Positions 41,403 to 49,981 of a DNA stretch of 64,000 nucleotides are shown piece after piece. Below the pieces are notes generated by a model that did no database searches, was not told the DNA's origin, and saw nothing but the letters and a program-made list of their open reading frames with translations. Location: NCBI RefSeq assembly GCF_020907245.1, contig NZ_JAJJWH010000001.1:62001-126000 (forward strand), in the 5' to 3' direction. Numbering within the stretch: position 1 is the first letter of the stretch; each line of letters opens with the position of its first letter. A program made the translations under genes and the position numbers. The stretch comes from Pontibacter harenae (lineage in GTDB: Bacteria > Bacteroidota > Bacteroidia > Cytophagales > Hymenobacteraceae).

Positions 41403-42776
41403 CTAGTTTTTACTTGGTACATAAAGGTCTTCGGCCCAGTTAAAGCGATCTGAAGGCGAGAAGGCCCATGGCGCTCCGTTGTTCTCGATGTTCGTGAACA
41501 TGGAGTTCAGTGCCGCAGGAGCAGCCGATTCTTCCAATACCAGGAAACGGCGCAGGTCCATGATAGTAGACAACTGGTCGATGTTAACAGGGCAAGACTC
41601 TACGCAGGCATTACAGGTAGTGCAGGCCCAAAGCTCCTCTGGTGTGATGTAGCCACGTAGTAGCGTCTTTTCATCTGTTACCTCTACACGCTCCTCGCCT
41701 AACTCTTTATAGTGATTTGGAGCAAAGATAGCAGGATGCACGCCTTTCTCCTCCATACGGTCGCGGGTATCCATTACGATCTTTCGCGGCGACAATAACT
41801 TGCCAGTTATGTTGGCAGGGCAAACCGACGTACAGCGCCCACACTCGGTACAGGTGTAAGAATCCATCAGTTGCTTCCAGGTCAGGTCTTCCACATCCTT
41901 TGCCCCAAAGCGCTGGATAACTGGGTTTCCTTCGGCATCCATTTCTGGTGCTGGCGGCTGATAGCTTGGATCCAGCATGGCTTTAATCTCATGCGTTATA
42001 GCAGGGTTAGTGGTGAACTTACCTTTTGGCAGCAGCTTAGAGTAGTACACGTTCGGGAATGCCATGATAATATGGAAGTGCTTGGAGCTTGGCAGGTAAT
42101 TCATAAAAGCCAAGATACCGATGATATGGAACCACCAGCCTACACGCTCAATAATATGCAATGTAGTAGGGTTATCTCCAAAAATGTTCACGAACGCGCT
42201 GCTGATCGGGTAGCTACCAGCCACTTCGCCTCCTTGCAACTGCACCAACTTTAGCCCAGCAATGTTAAAGACAAACAGCGCCAGCATCAGCACAATTTCT
42301 GTAACCAGAATGGTGTTGGCATCTACCTTAGGCCAGGCGCGCAACTCTACCCCACTCGACAGGCGCGGCACTTTCGTTACATTTCGGCGCCACAGAAAAA
42401 TGGCACAAGACACAATTACCAGCGCCGCCAGAATTTCATTTATAAACATCAGGGCAGTGTATACTGGCCCTAGAAAGCCCAATACCCGATGCGAACCTGT
42501 TATTCCGTCTATCAGAATCTCAATCACCTCCACGTTTATTACCAGGAAGCCTACATACACAAACAAATGCAGTACTGCTGGCAACATGCGCTTAAACATT
42601 TTTTGCTGCCCAAATGCCACCAGTAATGTCTTTTTAACACGCTCCGAAGGATTATCAGTGACATCCAAATCGCGGCCCATGAGCACGTTCTTGCGGATGT
42701 TTCTGATTTGCCACACAAACAGACCTATGCCTATGGTGGCCACTATTAAGAAGATAATATTTTCGACTCCTATCAC
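41403..42776 (-). CDS. Membrane Fe-S oxidoreductase: NarI/HdrE-like domain plus two 4Fe-4S clusters
   Basis: A 457-residue protein. TM helices lie at about 5-22, 66-88, 100-125, 155-175 and 213-235, with histidines suited to b-type haem ligation (LPAVLHLFVYVGF, IERVGWWFHIIGILAF). The C-terminal part has two ferredoxin motifs, CTECGRCTSVCP (about 310-321) and CTTCNACVESCP (about 383-394). This is the HdrE+HdrD N-half or EMO N-half architecture: electrons move from Fe-S centres to membrane quinone. The CCG-domain subunit is encoded just downstream. Confidence 0.87.
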   Translation of the reverse strand: MIGVENIIFLIVATIGIGLFVWQIRNIRKNVLMGRDLDVTDNPSERVKKTLLVAFGQQKMFKRMLPAVLHLFVYVGFLVINVEVIEILIDGITGSHRVLGFLGPVYTALMFINEILAALVIVSCAIFLWRRNVTKVPRLSSGVELRAWPKVDANTILVTEIVLMLALFVFNIAGLKLVQLQGGEVAGSYPISSAFVNIFGDNPTTLHIIERVGWWFHIIGILAFMNYLPSSKHFHIIMAFPNVYYSKLLPKGKFTTNPAITHEIKAMLDPSYQPPAPEMDAEGNPVIQRFGAKDVEDLTWKQLMDSYTCTECGRCTSVCPANITGKLLSPRKIVMDTRDRMEEKGVHPAIFAPNHYKELGEERVEVTDEKTLLRGYITPEELWACTTCNACVESCPVNIDQLSTIMDLRRFLVLEESAAPAALNSMFTNIENNGAPWAFSPSDRFNWAEDLYVPSKN

Positions 42777-42877
42777 GGCAAATTATTCGTTATGCATACC
42801 ATTTAACACTTAAATATAGCTGTTCTGGCGCTAAAATGCATGTATGCGTATTTTTTTAAATTTTTTTTGACTTAACG

Positions 42878-42908
42878 TTTGACTTTTCAAAACAACCTGC
42901 TACTTTTG
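42878..42908 (+). promoter_or_regulatory. tRNA-Phe promoter, perfect consensus
   Basis: TTTG (42878-42881), 19-base spacer, TACTTTTG (42901-42908): exact match to the Bacteroidota primary-sigma promoter. The tRNA begins 36 bases after the -7 box. Confidence 0.85.
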
Positions 42909-42944
42909 CATACCCTTACAGAACAAAGGGGCACACCAAGAGCT

Positions 42945-43017
42945 GGTGATGTAGCTCAGTTGGTAGAGCAAAGGACTGAAAATCCTTGTGTCGTTGGTTC
43001 GATTCCAATCATCACCA
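42945..43017 (+). tRNA. tRNA-Phe (anticodon GAA)
   Basis: A 73-base cloverleaf. Acceptor GGTGATG pairs perfectly with CATCACC, discriminator A at 43017. D-arm GCTC...GAGC, anticodon stem AAGGA/TCCTT with loop CTGAAAA giving GAA, T-loop TTCGATT. CCA is not encoded. Confidence 0.97.
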
Positions 43018-43020
43018 CAG

Positions 43021-43051
43021 AAACCCTCTCCTTTAACGGTGAGGGTTTTTT
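43021..43051 (+). terminator. Terminator after tRNA-Phe
   Basis: AAACCCTC (43021-43028) pairs with GAGGGTTT (43041-43048), followed by T to 43051. It begins four bases after the tRNA. Confidence 0.8.
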
Positions 43052-43272
43052 ATTTTTATGGTCCTCTTCTACCGCTACAGGCCTTTATATACTTTATTTC
43101 AAGTATAAAGTTCATCGCTAATTATTGCAGGTAAAATCGCGCATCTTCTTCAAGCGGAACTAGAGCTTGCTAAAACAGATATAGTTTTAAGATACTTCTG
43201 AATAGAATGACTGGCATGTCAGTGAAAGAGCCATTTGCAATCAATAAAAGAATTAAGAAGGCAGAACTAATA

Positions 43273-44367
43273 TTACAAACAATTCGCTCGCATTTCTAAC
43301 ATAGCAGCGGAGTACCCTAAGCGATACGCCTCCACAAAATGCTCGCAGGCAGTATCATTTAACTCCTGCTCCAGTTCTGTTCGGCCAAGCAGATAGTACA
43401 CGCGCCCGTTATTGGCATCAGCCGCCAACACACGTTTATAATCTGTTTCAGATAAGGCATAAGCACCTATTTTATAGTAGCCAAAGCCCCTGTAGGTTAG
43501 CGCTGTGGCCCAAGCCTCACCGCCTTTGTTATGCTTTAAGTATTTTGTGAGGTCCTCAATAGCCGATTTGTACTCCTTCAGATAAAAGAGCCTTACTTCA
43601 CCTCGTTGCAGGTATACAGCATGAAGAGTACTATCCTTCTGTAAAGCCTGAGAAAAGTCTCTCTCTGCCATCTTGTAGCGCGACAGCTTTGATAAGCACT
43701 TACCGCGCATAAAGTACGTTTCACCAGCCACATTCTCCTGTAAGGCGATAGCCTGGTTCAGATCTCGCACAGCGGCTTCATAGTTCTCATACACGTTCAT
43801 CTCAATGCTGGCGCGGGTAAGGTAGGCCTCTGCATGGTCTGGCTGAAAATGGATGGCATCAGTTAAAAAGCTATGGGCACTGCTATATTTACCTTCGGCC
43901 ATAAAAGTTAAAGCCGATTTATAATTCTCTTCCCCCGAAATATAATCCATTGTAACTTTCAGCAGAAAGCTGAACAGCAGAATACCACCAACAAAAGCAA
44001 CTGTTATATACCAGTCTTTGCGGGAAAAGCGCCGCTTCTGCTGCCGCGGTATGTTACGGTAGTGGCGCTCTGAAACTGAAGCAGGAGGCCTTGTCTGGTA
44101 ATAACGCGCATTCTGATAGGCTTGCTGCTGCAGAATATGGCTTTGCTCCCGCAATATTTGCAGCTTCATGTCATAAATAGCACGTTTTCCTGCGTCAGAA
44201 AGTGTTTGGTAGGCAGTATTAACCAGCTTAAACCGCTCCTCCGACTGCGCATCACCTGGGTTTCTGTCTGGGTGATACTGCAGCGCAAGCTTTTTGTAAG
44301 CCAATTTTATTTCATGTGTGGTGGCACTTGAGCTTATTCCTAAAATTGTATAGAAATTCTGTTCCAA
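43273..44367 (-). CDS. DnaJ-domain and TPR membrane protein
   Basis: A 364-residue protein. Residues 4-68 are a J-domain with the HPD motif ([12 protein letters not shown]), so it should stimulate a DnaK-type chaperone. A basic Gln-rich linker follows, then one TM helix (about 122-142), then four to five TPR repeats (about 150-350; [43 protein letters not shown] and similar). There is no zinc-finger or DnaJ C-terminal domain, so it is a type III J-protein that probably recruits DnaK to a membrane site. It ends CL. Stand-alone gene. Confidence 0.88.
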   Translation of the reverse strand: MEQNFYTILGISSSATTHEIKLAYKKLALQYHPDRNPGDAQSEERFKLVNTAYQTLSDAGKRAIYDMKLQILREQSHILQQQAYQNARYYQTRPPASVSERHYRNIPRQQKRRFSRKDWYITVAFVGGILLFSFLLKVTMDYISGEENYKSALTFMAEGKYSSAHSFLTDAIHFQPDHAEAYLTRASIEMNVYENYEAAVRDLNQAIALQENVAGETYFMRGKCLSKLSRYKMAERDFSQALQKDSTLHAVYLQRGEVRLFYLKEYKSAIEDLTKYLKHNKGGEAWATALTYRGFGYYKIGAYALSETDYKRVLAADANNGRVYYLLGRTELEQELNDTACEHFVEAYRLGYSAAMLEMRANCL

Positions 44368-44516
44368 CCTTGCTTTTTACTAATAGTAATAACTATAAAA
44401 TTAACGAAATTCGTACACGACCGCTCAAATTCCGTACTACTTTTCTATAAACTCTTATACTTAATGTAAATTTTTAAGTATAGCATCGTATACGAAAAAC
44501 TAAAAAGCTTAGCACT

Positions 44517-44897
44517 ATGGCCGAACCAGACAACGGAACAAAAGAAAAAAGCACTAATCTCGTCGAAAACCTGATGGGCTACATCGATACCCGTATCGAT
44601 ATTATTCGCCTCGAAATACAAGAAAAGCTCAAAGGAGCCTTTGTAGGCACCATACATGCCATTTTACTAGGGTTCGCTGCTTTTATGAGCCTTATTTTTG
44701 TAAATATCTTTTTAGGTTTACTGCTAAATCACTTGCTCGATAGTTCTTTTTGGGGGTTCGGAATTGTGGCGTTGTTTTATATTATCCTGTTGGTGATCCT
44801 AGTGATTGGTGTAGACAAAAAAGTATTTCAGGGCTTAGCCGATAAAACATTTGACAATACCTTATACAAGAACGACAAAAGAGAAAAATCTATATGA
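44517..44897 (+). CDS. Holin-like (phage_holin_3_6/YqjE-type) membrane protein
   Basis: A 126-residue protein with an N-terminal amphipathic helix (NLMGYIDTRIDIIRLEIQEKL) and two TM helices (about 44-67 and 77-100). The pattern matches the 'phage holin family' (Actinobacterial holin-X/YqjE) of cellular membrane proteins; no phage genes are near, so lysis is not implied. It overlaps the next gene by four bases (ATGA) and begins a three-gene operon ending with GGGP synthase. Confidence 0.78.
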   Translation: MAEPDNGTKEKSTNLVENLMGYIDTRIDIIRLEIQEKLKGAFVGTIHAILLGFAAFMSLIFVNIFLGLLLNHLLDSSFWGFGIVALFYIILLVILVIGVDKKVFQGLADKTFDNTLYKNDKREKSI

Positions 44898-45511
44898 GCG
44901 AGTTAAGCAACCCCCTGTTCGACAGCGAAAGAGAACTCCTGGAACGCCAAAAGGAAGAATATAAAAATGCCCTAATGGGAGATGTAGATACCATCAAAAC
45001 ACAGAGTCAGGAAATTGGCAAAAAAGTGGCCATAGCTGGCGGTGTTTTATTGGTAGGCGCTCTGATAACCCGTGCTTTTAGTGGCGGTAGCAGCGACTCT
45101 AAAAAGAAGAAAAAGCAAAAAAGCAAAAGCTCTAAAGAAGACAAATCTAAATTAGAGGTAGTGCATGTTGCCTCCAGCGATATGGGCACTAACCCTGCTG
45201 GGTATAATTCTTTCTCGCATGACCAGGAAGATGACTATACCTTATCGTCGGAGCGTATGCCACATGCACACCACGATAAGCAGCCTAAGTCTCAGAAGGA
45301 CAAGAAGAGTAAGTCTAACAGCTTCTTTAAGTCTGATGTGGCCAAAGCTATATCGCAGCAGCTAATGGCTCTGGCGGTAGTGTATGCTACCAAAAAGGTG
45401 GAAGAATACTTAAGTAGTGTCTCTGAAAATAACGATATTGCAGCGGACCAGGTAGAGGTTACTGAAATAGAGACTACTGAGTATATTATTCCCGAAAAGG
45501 ATGCCATTTGA
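44894..45511 (+). CDS. Lys/Ser-rich membrane-associated protein of unknown function
   Basis: A 205-residue protein. An N-terminal helical segment (ELLERQKEEYKNALMGDVDTI) precedes a Gly/Ala-rich TM helix (about 45-63, VAIAGGVLLVGALITRAF). A very basic low-complexity stretch follows (KKKKKQKSKSSKEDKSK). A His-rich patch (MPHAHHDK) and a second hydrophobic helix (about 150-170) come next, with an acidic C-terminal tail. I do not recognise a family. It resembles small YqjD-type envelope proteins in layout. Overlaps on both sides (4 and 11 bases) tie its expression to the holin-like gene and GGGP synthase. Confidence 0.7.
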   Translation: MSELSNPLFDSERELLERQKEEYKNALMGDVDTIKTQSQEIGKKVAIAGGVLLVGALITRAFSGGSSDSKKKKKQKSKSSKEDKSKLEVVHVASSDMGTNPAGYNSFSHDQEDDYTLSSERMPHAHHDKQPKSQKDKKSKSNSFFKSDVAKAISQQLMALAVVYATKKVEEYLSSVSENNDIAADQVEVTEIETTEYIIPEKDAI

Positions 45512-46271
45512 TATTTTTTACCAGAACAAGCAACAACAACCATCACCAGGCAGGAAGTACTTTGCAGTACTACTAGATCCAGATAACTTAAATGAGGCTT
45601 CCTGCCTGCAGATCCTTTCGCTGAGTGAGCTTCATCAGGTAGATTTTTTCTTAGTAGGCGGCAGCCTGATTACCTCACAAAGCCAGAGCGCTCTCATCCA
45701 GCTAATAAAGGACAATTCCAGCATTCCTGTTATACTTTTTCCAAGCAGCAGCCTACACCTCGACAAACAAGCCGACGGCATATTGCTGTTATCCCTTATT
45801 TCTGGCCGCAACCCTGAGTTCTTGATAGGACAACACGTAATTGCCGCGCCCATTCTTAAAGCTAGCCAGCTACAGATATACCCAACAGGTTATATGCTTG
45901 TAGACACTGGCAAGCAAACCACTGCCTCTTACATGAGCGGCACCACTCCTATTCCTTATGATAAACCAGCCATTGCCGCCTGCACTGCCATGGCTGGCGA
46001 GCAGCTAGGTTTGCGCTATATGTACTTAGACGGTGGCAGCGGAGCCCAGAAGCCCGTTAGCCCCGAAATGATTGCTGCTGTCCGCCAGGCAGTAGAAGTG
46101 CCTCTTATAGTTGGCGGCGGCATAAACACCCCCGAAAAAGCAAGAACAGCTCTAGCATCGGGAGCTGATGTAGTTGTTATTGGGAACCACATAGAAAAAA
46201 ACCCCAGCTTTTTGGCTGAGGTTTCTAAAGTTGTAGCTTCTTTCAATATTGCCTTAGATGTTCATCGCTGA
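45501..46271 (+). CDS. Geranylgeranylglyceryl phosphate synthase family protein (PcrB-like)
   Basis: Transfers a prenyl chain to glycerol-1-phosphate, forming an ether bond. A 256-residue TIM-barrel protein with LLDPDN at the first strand, FFLVGGS, PVILFPSSS, YMYLDGGSGAQKPVS and the phosphate loops VGGGINTPEKA and VVIGNHIEKNP. Archaeal GGGPS starts ether lipid synthesis; Bacteroidota carry a related group with activity on GGPP in characterised cases. Substrate here is inferred. The start lies 11 bases inside the previous gene. Its 3' end overlaps the convergent AraC gene by 18 bases. Confidence 0.88.
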   Translation: MPFDIFYQNKQQQPSPGRKYFAVLLDPDNLNEASCLQILSLSELHQVDFFLVGGSLITSQSQSALIQLIKDNSSIPVILFPSSSLHLDKQADGILLLSLISGRNPEFLIGQHVIAAPILKASQLQIYPTGYMLVDTGKQTTASYMSGTTPIPYDKPAIAACTAMAGEQLGLRYMYLDGGSGAQKPVSPEMIAAVRQAVEVPLIVGGGINTPEKARTALASGADVVVIGNHIEKNPSFLAEVSKVVASFNIALDVHR

Positions 46272-47177
46272 TTCACGGCGACGCATCTTACCAGCTGGTA
46301 TACCAAACATCATCTTAAAGCGACGGCAGAAGTAAGCTGTATCTTTGTAGCCCACATCCTTACCAATCTCACGGATACTCTTTTTAGTAGTTCTTAGCAA
46401 GAATACTGCACGTTCCATACGCTGGTACTCGATGTAGTCCTGCGGGTTAATGCCTGTCAGCATTTTGAAGTACTGCCCAACATAGTCTTCCGAAACGTTC
46501 GCAACGTTAGAAAGCACTTTGTTCGAAAGGTCTCCACCCAAATTCTCCTTGATATAGTTGAACAGGTCGATCAAACGAGGGTCTTTGAAGTAGGTGCTGT
46601 TAGTAGCCAATTGCTCCACAAACATTCTGTTCTTAAGAATATGGCGCACAATCTCTACCACAATTTGCTCGGTGTACAGGTTAATCAGACGCTCCTTACC
46701 TGGCAACCCTTGCATATTCTCTTCTACAACTTTTATAACCAGGTTGGCTAATTTGTTATTGTTCGAGATTAAGAAGGCAGGTAGGTCCAAGGATGCAAAG
46801 AAGTTAACTGAATCGAAAACTTTCGCCTCGAAGCTAACATAACTGTGGCTGTCCTCAGCATCACCTATCAAATCAAGATCGTTGTTGCTTTTAAAGAACT
46901 TTTCCCTGTTTGTAATCAAATCGTCGTTAGAGATGGTTCTTCCATCTATAGAGCCATAGGTAACTTTTGTGCTTCGACCTCCAGGAATAAACAGTAGTTC
47001 CCCTTCTTCTACCATTTGCTCCTCGTCGCCAAAGAAGATGCTGCCTTTATGAAGCAATATCAAGTTATTACCAACATCGTAGTAGTTGCGAACCTTAAAC
47101 GGCTGCTGCAACACCAGATTCTTAGCCTTAATGAACCGCACCCCAAGCGATTCAATAATTTTATTGTAATCTTCCAT
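46254..47177 (-). CDS. AraC-family transcriptional regulator
   Basis: A 307-residue regulator. The N-terminal part (about 20-130) is a cupin-like sensing domain with GELLFIPGGRSTKVTYG. The C-terminal part (about 205-300) has two HTH motifs: LSNKVLSNVANVSEDYVGQYFK and the signature KSIREIGKDVGYKDTAYFCRRFKMMFG, split here only by description. Ligand and targets are unknown. It has an AT-rich 160-base upstream region shared with the acyl-CoA dehydrogenase end. It converges on the GGGP synthase gene with overlapping ends. Confidence 0.88.
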   Translation of the reverse strand: MEDYNKIIESLGVRFIKAKNLVLQQPFKVRNYYDVGNNLILLHKGSIFFGDEEQMVEEGELLFIPGGRSTKVTYGSIDGRTISNDDLITNREKFFKSNNDLDLIGDAEDSHSYVSFEAKVFDSVNFFASLDLPAFLISNNNKLANLVIKVVEENMQGLPGKERLINLYTEQIVVEIVRHILKNRMFVEQLATNSTYFKDPRLIDLFNYIKENLGGDLSNKVLSNVANVSEDYVGQYFKMLTGINPQDYIEYQRMERAVFLLRTTKKSIREIGKDVGYKDTAYFCRRFKMMFGIPAGKMRRRESAMNI

Positions 47178-47337
47178 GTGTGTTACGAAGAAACTTTATA
47201 CTATAAACCCATTAAATTTTGGCATAAAGCTAAGGCTAATCTTTATAAAATTCAAATTATTTCTAAAAATTAAGTTTTAATTAAAGAAACACTATTTTCC
47301 TCAAAAGCACCATGGAAATAAGGTTTTGCTTCAGTTT

Positions 47338-48477
47338 TTACTTCAGCAATTCTCTTGAAATTACTATTTTCTGTATCTCAGAAGTACCTTCGTAAATCTG
47401 GGTGATCTTTGCATCACGCATTAAGCGCTCTACATGGTATTCTTTCACGAATCCATACCCTCCATGTACCTGCACTGCCTCTACAGCGGTGTCCATTGCT
47501 ACCTGCGATGCAAAAACCTTAGCCATAGCACCTGATTTACCATAATCTTGGTGTGTGTCTTTATCGTGGGCAGCCTTTAAGCATAACAATCGAGCAGCCT
47601 CAATGTTTGTCGCCATATCTGCTAGCTTAAACTGAATGGCTTGATGCTTCGAAATTTCTACTCCAAACGCTTTGCGCTCTTTTGAATATTTCAGCGCTAA
47701 CTCGTATGCTCCAGAAGCAATGCCTAGTGCCTGAGAAGCAATGCCTATTCGACCACCTGCTAAGGTGCTCATGGCAAATTTAAAACCAAAGCCGTCTTCA
47801 CCAATCTTATTTTCTTTAGGAACTTTCACATCGGTGAACATAAGGGAGTGCGTGTCGGAGCCACGAATACCCAGTTTGTTTTCTTTTGTTCCAACCACAA
47901 AACCTTCCATGTCGCGCTCCACTATCAGCGCGTTTATACCTTTGTGGCCCTTCTCTGGGTTTGTTTGCGCTATTACAATGTATACAGATGCAGTGCTACC
48001 ATTCGTGATCCAGTTCTTCGTGCCATTCAGCAGGTAGTAATCGCCTTTATCCTCTGCTGTAGTGCGTTGAGAGGTGGCGTCAGAACCTGCCTCTGGCTCC
48101 GATAAGCAGAACGCTCCGATAATCTCTCCTGTCGCCAGGCGAGTCAAGTACTTCTGCTTTTGCTCTTCTGTTCCGTAGTGCTCCAGGCCCCAGCAAACAA
48201 GTGAATTGTTAACAGACATGACAACAGAAGCAGAAGCATCGACTTTAGAGATTTCTTCCATGGCCAGCACATAGGCCACAGTATCCATACCGCCACCTCC
48301 GTATTTCGGATCTACCATCATTCCTAAAAAGCCAAGCTCGCCCATTTTCTTTACTTGCTCCGCTGGGAACCTTTGATGCTCATCGCGCTCAATAACACCA
48401 GGAAGCAGTTCTGTCTGTGCAAATTCTCGGGCAGCAGCCTGCACCGCTAACTGTTCTTCTGTTAGTTGAAAATTCAT
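47338..48477 (-). CDS. Acyl-CoA dehydrogenase
   Basis: FAD-dependent alpha,beta-dehydrogenation of acyl-CoA. The 379 residues are full length with ACAD signatures AFCLSEPEAGSDA (about 122-134), KNWITNG, and the C-terminal QVHGGYGFVKEYHVERLMRD. The catalytic base is Glu363 in IYEGTSEIQ, the position used in short/medium-chain enzymes. Similarity in motifs is strongest to butyryl-CoA dehydrogenases. ETF genes are not in the window. The Fe-S oxidoreductase at 40.4-42.8 kb could accept electrons from its ETF (inference). Confidence 0.92.
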   Translation of the reverse strand: MNFQLTEEQLAVQAAAREFAQTELLPGVIERDEHQRFPAEQVKKMGELGFLGMMVDPKYGGGGMDTVAYVLAMEEISKVDASASVVMSVNNSLVCWGLEHYGTEEQKQKYLTRLATGEIIGAFCLSEPEAGSDATSQRTTAEDKGDYYLLNGTKNWITNGSTASVYIVIAQTNPEKGHKGINALIVERDMEGFVVGTKENKLGIRGSDTHSLMFTDVKVPKENKIGEDGFGFKFAMSTLAGGRIGIASQALGIASGAYELALKYSKERKAFGVEISKHQAIQFKLADMATNIEAARLLCLKAAHDKDTHQDYGKSGAMAKVFASQVAMDTAVEAVQVHGGYGFVKEYHVERLMRDAKITQIYEGTSEIQKIVISRELLK

Positions 48478-48522
48478 AATTTATAACTGAAAAAGTTTAC
48501 TGTTGATTATAGTTAGACCTTA

Positions 48523-48530
48523 CAAAGGTA
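48523..48530 (-). promoter_or_regulatory. -7 box for acyl-CoA dehydrogenase
   Basis: TACCTTTG on the minus strand, an exact TAnnTTTG, about 42 bases from the predicted start point to the ATG. No strong -33 element. Confidence 0.45.
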
Positions 48531-48733
48531 AAAAATACAGTATATATACTCCCATAACCATATAAAATGTTATGCTTGCAGAGCTTTTTCTAAGCTAAAA
48601 AATATAATTAGTGATAGGTTCTAGAATTATCAGTGCAACTTTCTAGTAAGCCCTCGCTACATACAACTAACTAATACAAAACGTAAACCAGATACCTTTA
48701 TTTTGAGGTGTTGTAAGGCTTATTCTCAAGCAT

Positions 48734-48768
48734 AAAAAAAGCGCCACCCGCTGTAGTACGGGTGGCGC
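48734..48768 (-). terminator. Terminator after the zinc peptidase gene
   Basis: Minus strand: GCGCCACCCG, 8-base loop, CGGGTGGCGC, then seven T. It lies 30 bases past the stop at 48798 and ends the panC-to-peptidase transcript. The rest of the 48478-48797 gap holds the acyl-CoA dehydrogenase -7 box and nothing else I can support. Confidence 0.92.
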
Positions 48769-48797
48769 AGTAAATATGTAATAAACTGTAGGTTCTT

Positions 48798-49475
48798 TTA
48801 ATCGCGACGGCCCATCAGCAACGAAGCATAATATAATAATGTTGCCAGCGAACCAAGGGCAGCAACCACATACGTCATGGCAGCCCATTTAAGCGCATCT
48901 TTCGACATACCGTACTCCTGCTGTGTTACAACGTTATTTGTGCTTATCCAGTTTAGTGCACGCTTACTCGCATCAAACTCAACAGGCAGCGTTATAAAGC
49001 TAAACAAGGTGGTTAAAGCAAACAAAGCCACACCAACTGCCAACGGTATTGGCGTAGTCTGCAGCATAAAAATACCGATCAGGATGATCCACTGCATGTA
49101 GCGCGAAGCTATACTTAACGCAGGCACCATGGCCGAACGGAACTTGAGGAAGCTATATGCTTTAGCATGCTGCACAGCGTGCCCACATTCGTGCGCTGCT
49201 ACTGCTGCTGCGGCCGCACTTCTGGCCTCATACACATACTCGCTCAGATTTACTGTTTTATCGGCAGGGTTATAATGGTCTGTCAACCTACCCGCCACCG
49301 AAATAACGCGCACATCGGTAATACCATTATCTGCCAGCATCATTTCTGCAATCTCCCGACCCGTAAGGCCAGAGCTAAGCGGAATCTGCGAATACTTCTG
49401 GAATTTGCTTTTTAAGCGCCAACTAACCCACATGCTCAGCAGCATGAAGAGTATTACAATTGCATATATACCCAT
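48798..49475 (-). CDS. Zinc metallopeptidase (YugP family)
   Basis: A 225-residue membrane protein with zinc motif HECGH (residues 95-99), preceded by the helix SAAAAAVAA. Hydrophobic segments lie at about 2-20, 120-140 and 145-165, with another near 200-220. The family (neutral zinc metallopeptidase 2, YugP) is widespread but functionally unclear. Seventeen bases separate it from rfaE2, so it is the last gene of the panC-led block. Confidence 0.88.
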   Translation of the reverse strand: MGIYAIVILFMLLSMWVSWRLKSKFQKYSQIPLSSGLTGREIAEMMLADNGITDVRVISVAGRLTDHYNPADKTVNLSEYVYEARSAAAAAVAAHECGHAVQHAKAYSFLKFRSAMVPALSIASRYMQWIILIGIFMLQTTPIPLAVGVALFALTTLFSFITLPVEFDASKRALNWISTNNVVTQQEYGMSKDALKWAAMTYVVAALGSLATLLYYASLLMGRRD

Positions 49476-49492
49476 TTTGAATTTACCTTTTT

Positions 49493-49981
49493 TTAAGACT
49501 TAACTTGACTCTCAATTTTCTTTACGATGTTTGTAGTGGAATAGCCTTTTACAAGTGGCACCGTTTTCACATCGCCGCCCTTAGCCATAACGACATCGTG
49601 GCCTACTATATTTTCGACTGTATAATCATCGCCCTTCACCAAAATATCTGGCTGTACAGCCTTAACCAGTTCAAGCGGTGTATCTTCATCGAAAAGCACT
49701 ACTGCATCAATAAACAATAAAGATGCCATAACGCGCGCGCGTGACATTTCGTCCTGCAGCGGGCGTGTTGGCCCTTTTATACGGCTAATAGAAGCATCTG
49801 TGTTAAGCCCGAGCACTAACTTATCGCCAAGTTGTCGGGCTTTTTCCAGGTAATCTACGTGCCCAAGGTGCAGAAGGTCGAAGCAGCCGTTTGTAAAAAC
49901 AATTTTTTGGCCTTGGTTTTGCCAGCTTTGCAGCTGCTCTTTAAGTTGAGGTAAAGTATAGATCTTATCGGTGGATTTCAT
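49493..49981 (-). CDS. rfaE2: D-glycero-beta-D-manno-heptose 1-phosphate adenylyltransferase
   Basis: Forms ADP-heptose for the lipopolysaccharide core (domain II of HldE). A 162-residue nucleotidyltransferase with TNGCFDLLHLGH (30-41, the HxGH-type site) and KGDDYTVENIVGH. The kinase domain (RfaE1) is absent from the protein and from the window, as expected for a split system. It overlaps the upstream UPF0104 gene by 17 bases. Confidence 0.93.
   Translation of the reverse strand: MKSTDKIYTLPQLKEQLQSWQNQGQKIVFTNGCFDLLHLGHVDYLEKARQLGDKLVLGLNTDASISRIKGPTRPLQDEMSRARVMASLLFIDAVVLFDEDTPLELVKAVQPDILVKGDDYTVENIVGHDVVMAKGGDVKTVPLVKGYSTTNIVKKIESQVKS

Noticed and set aside
42879-43121. 80-codon frame across tRNA-Phe
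   Set aside because: Translation of the tRNA gene and terminator; not coding.
44517-44897. Holin-like protein as a sign of a prophage
   Set aside because: The family includes many cellular membrane proteins; no integrase, capsid, tail or lysin gene is nearby, and the gene is in an operon with GGGP synthase.
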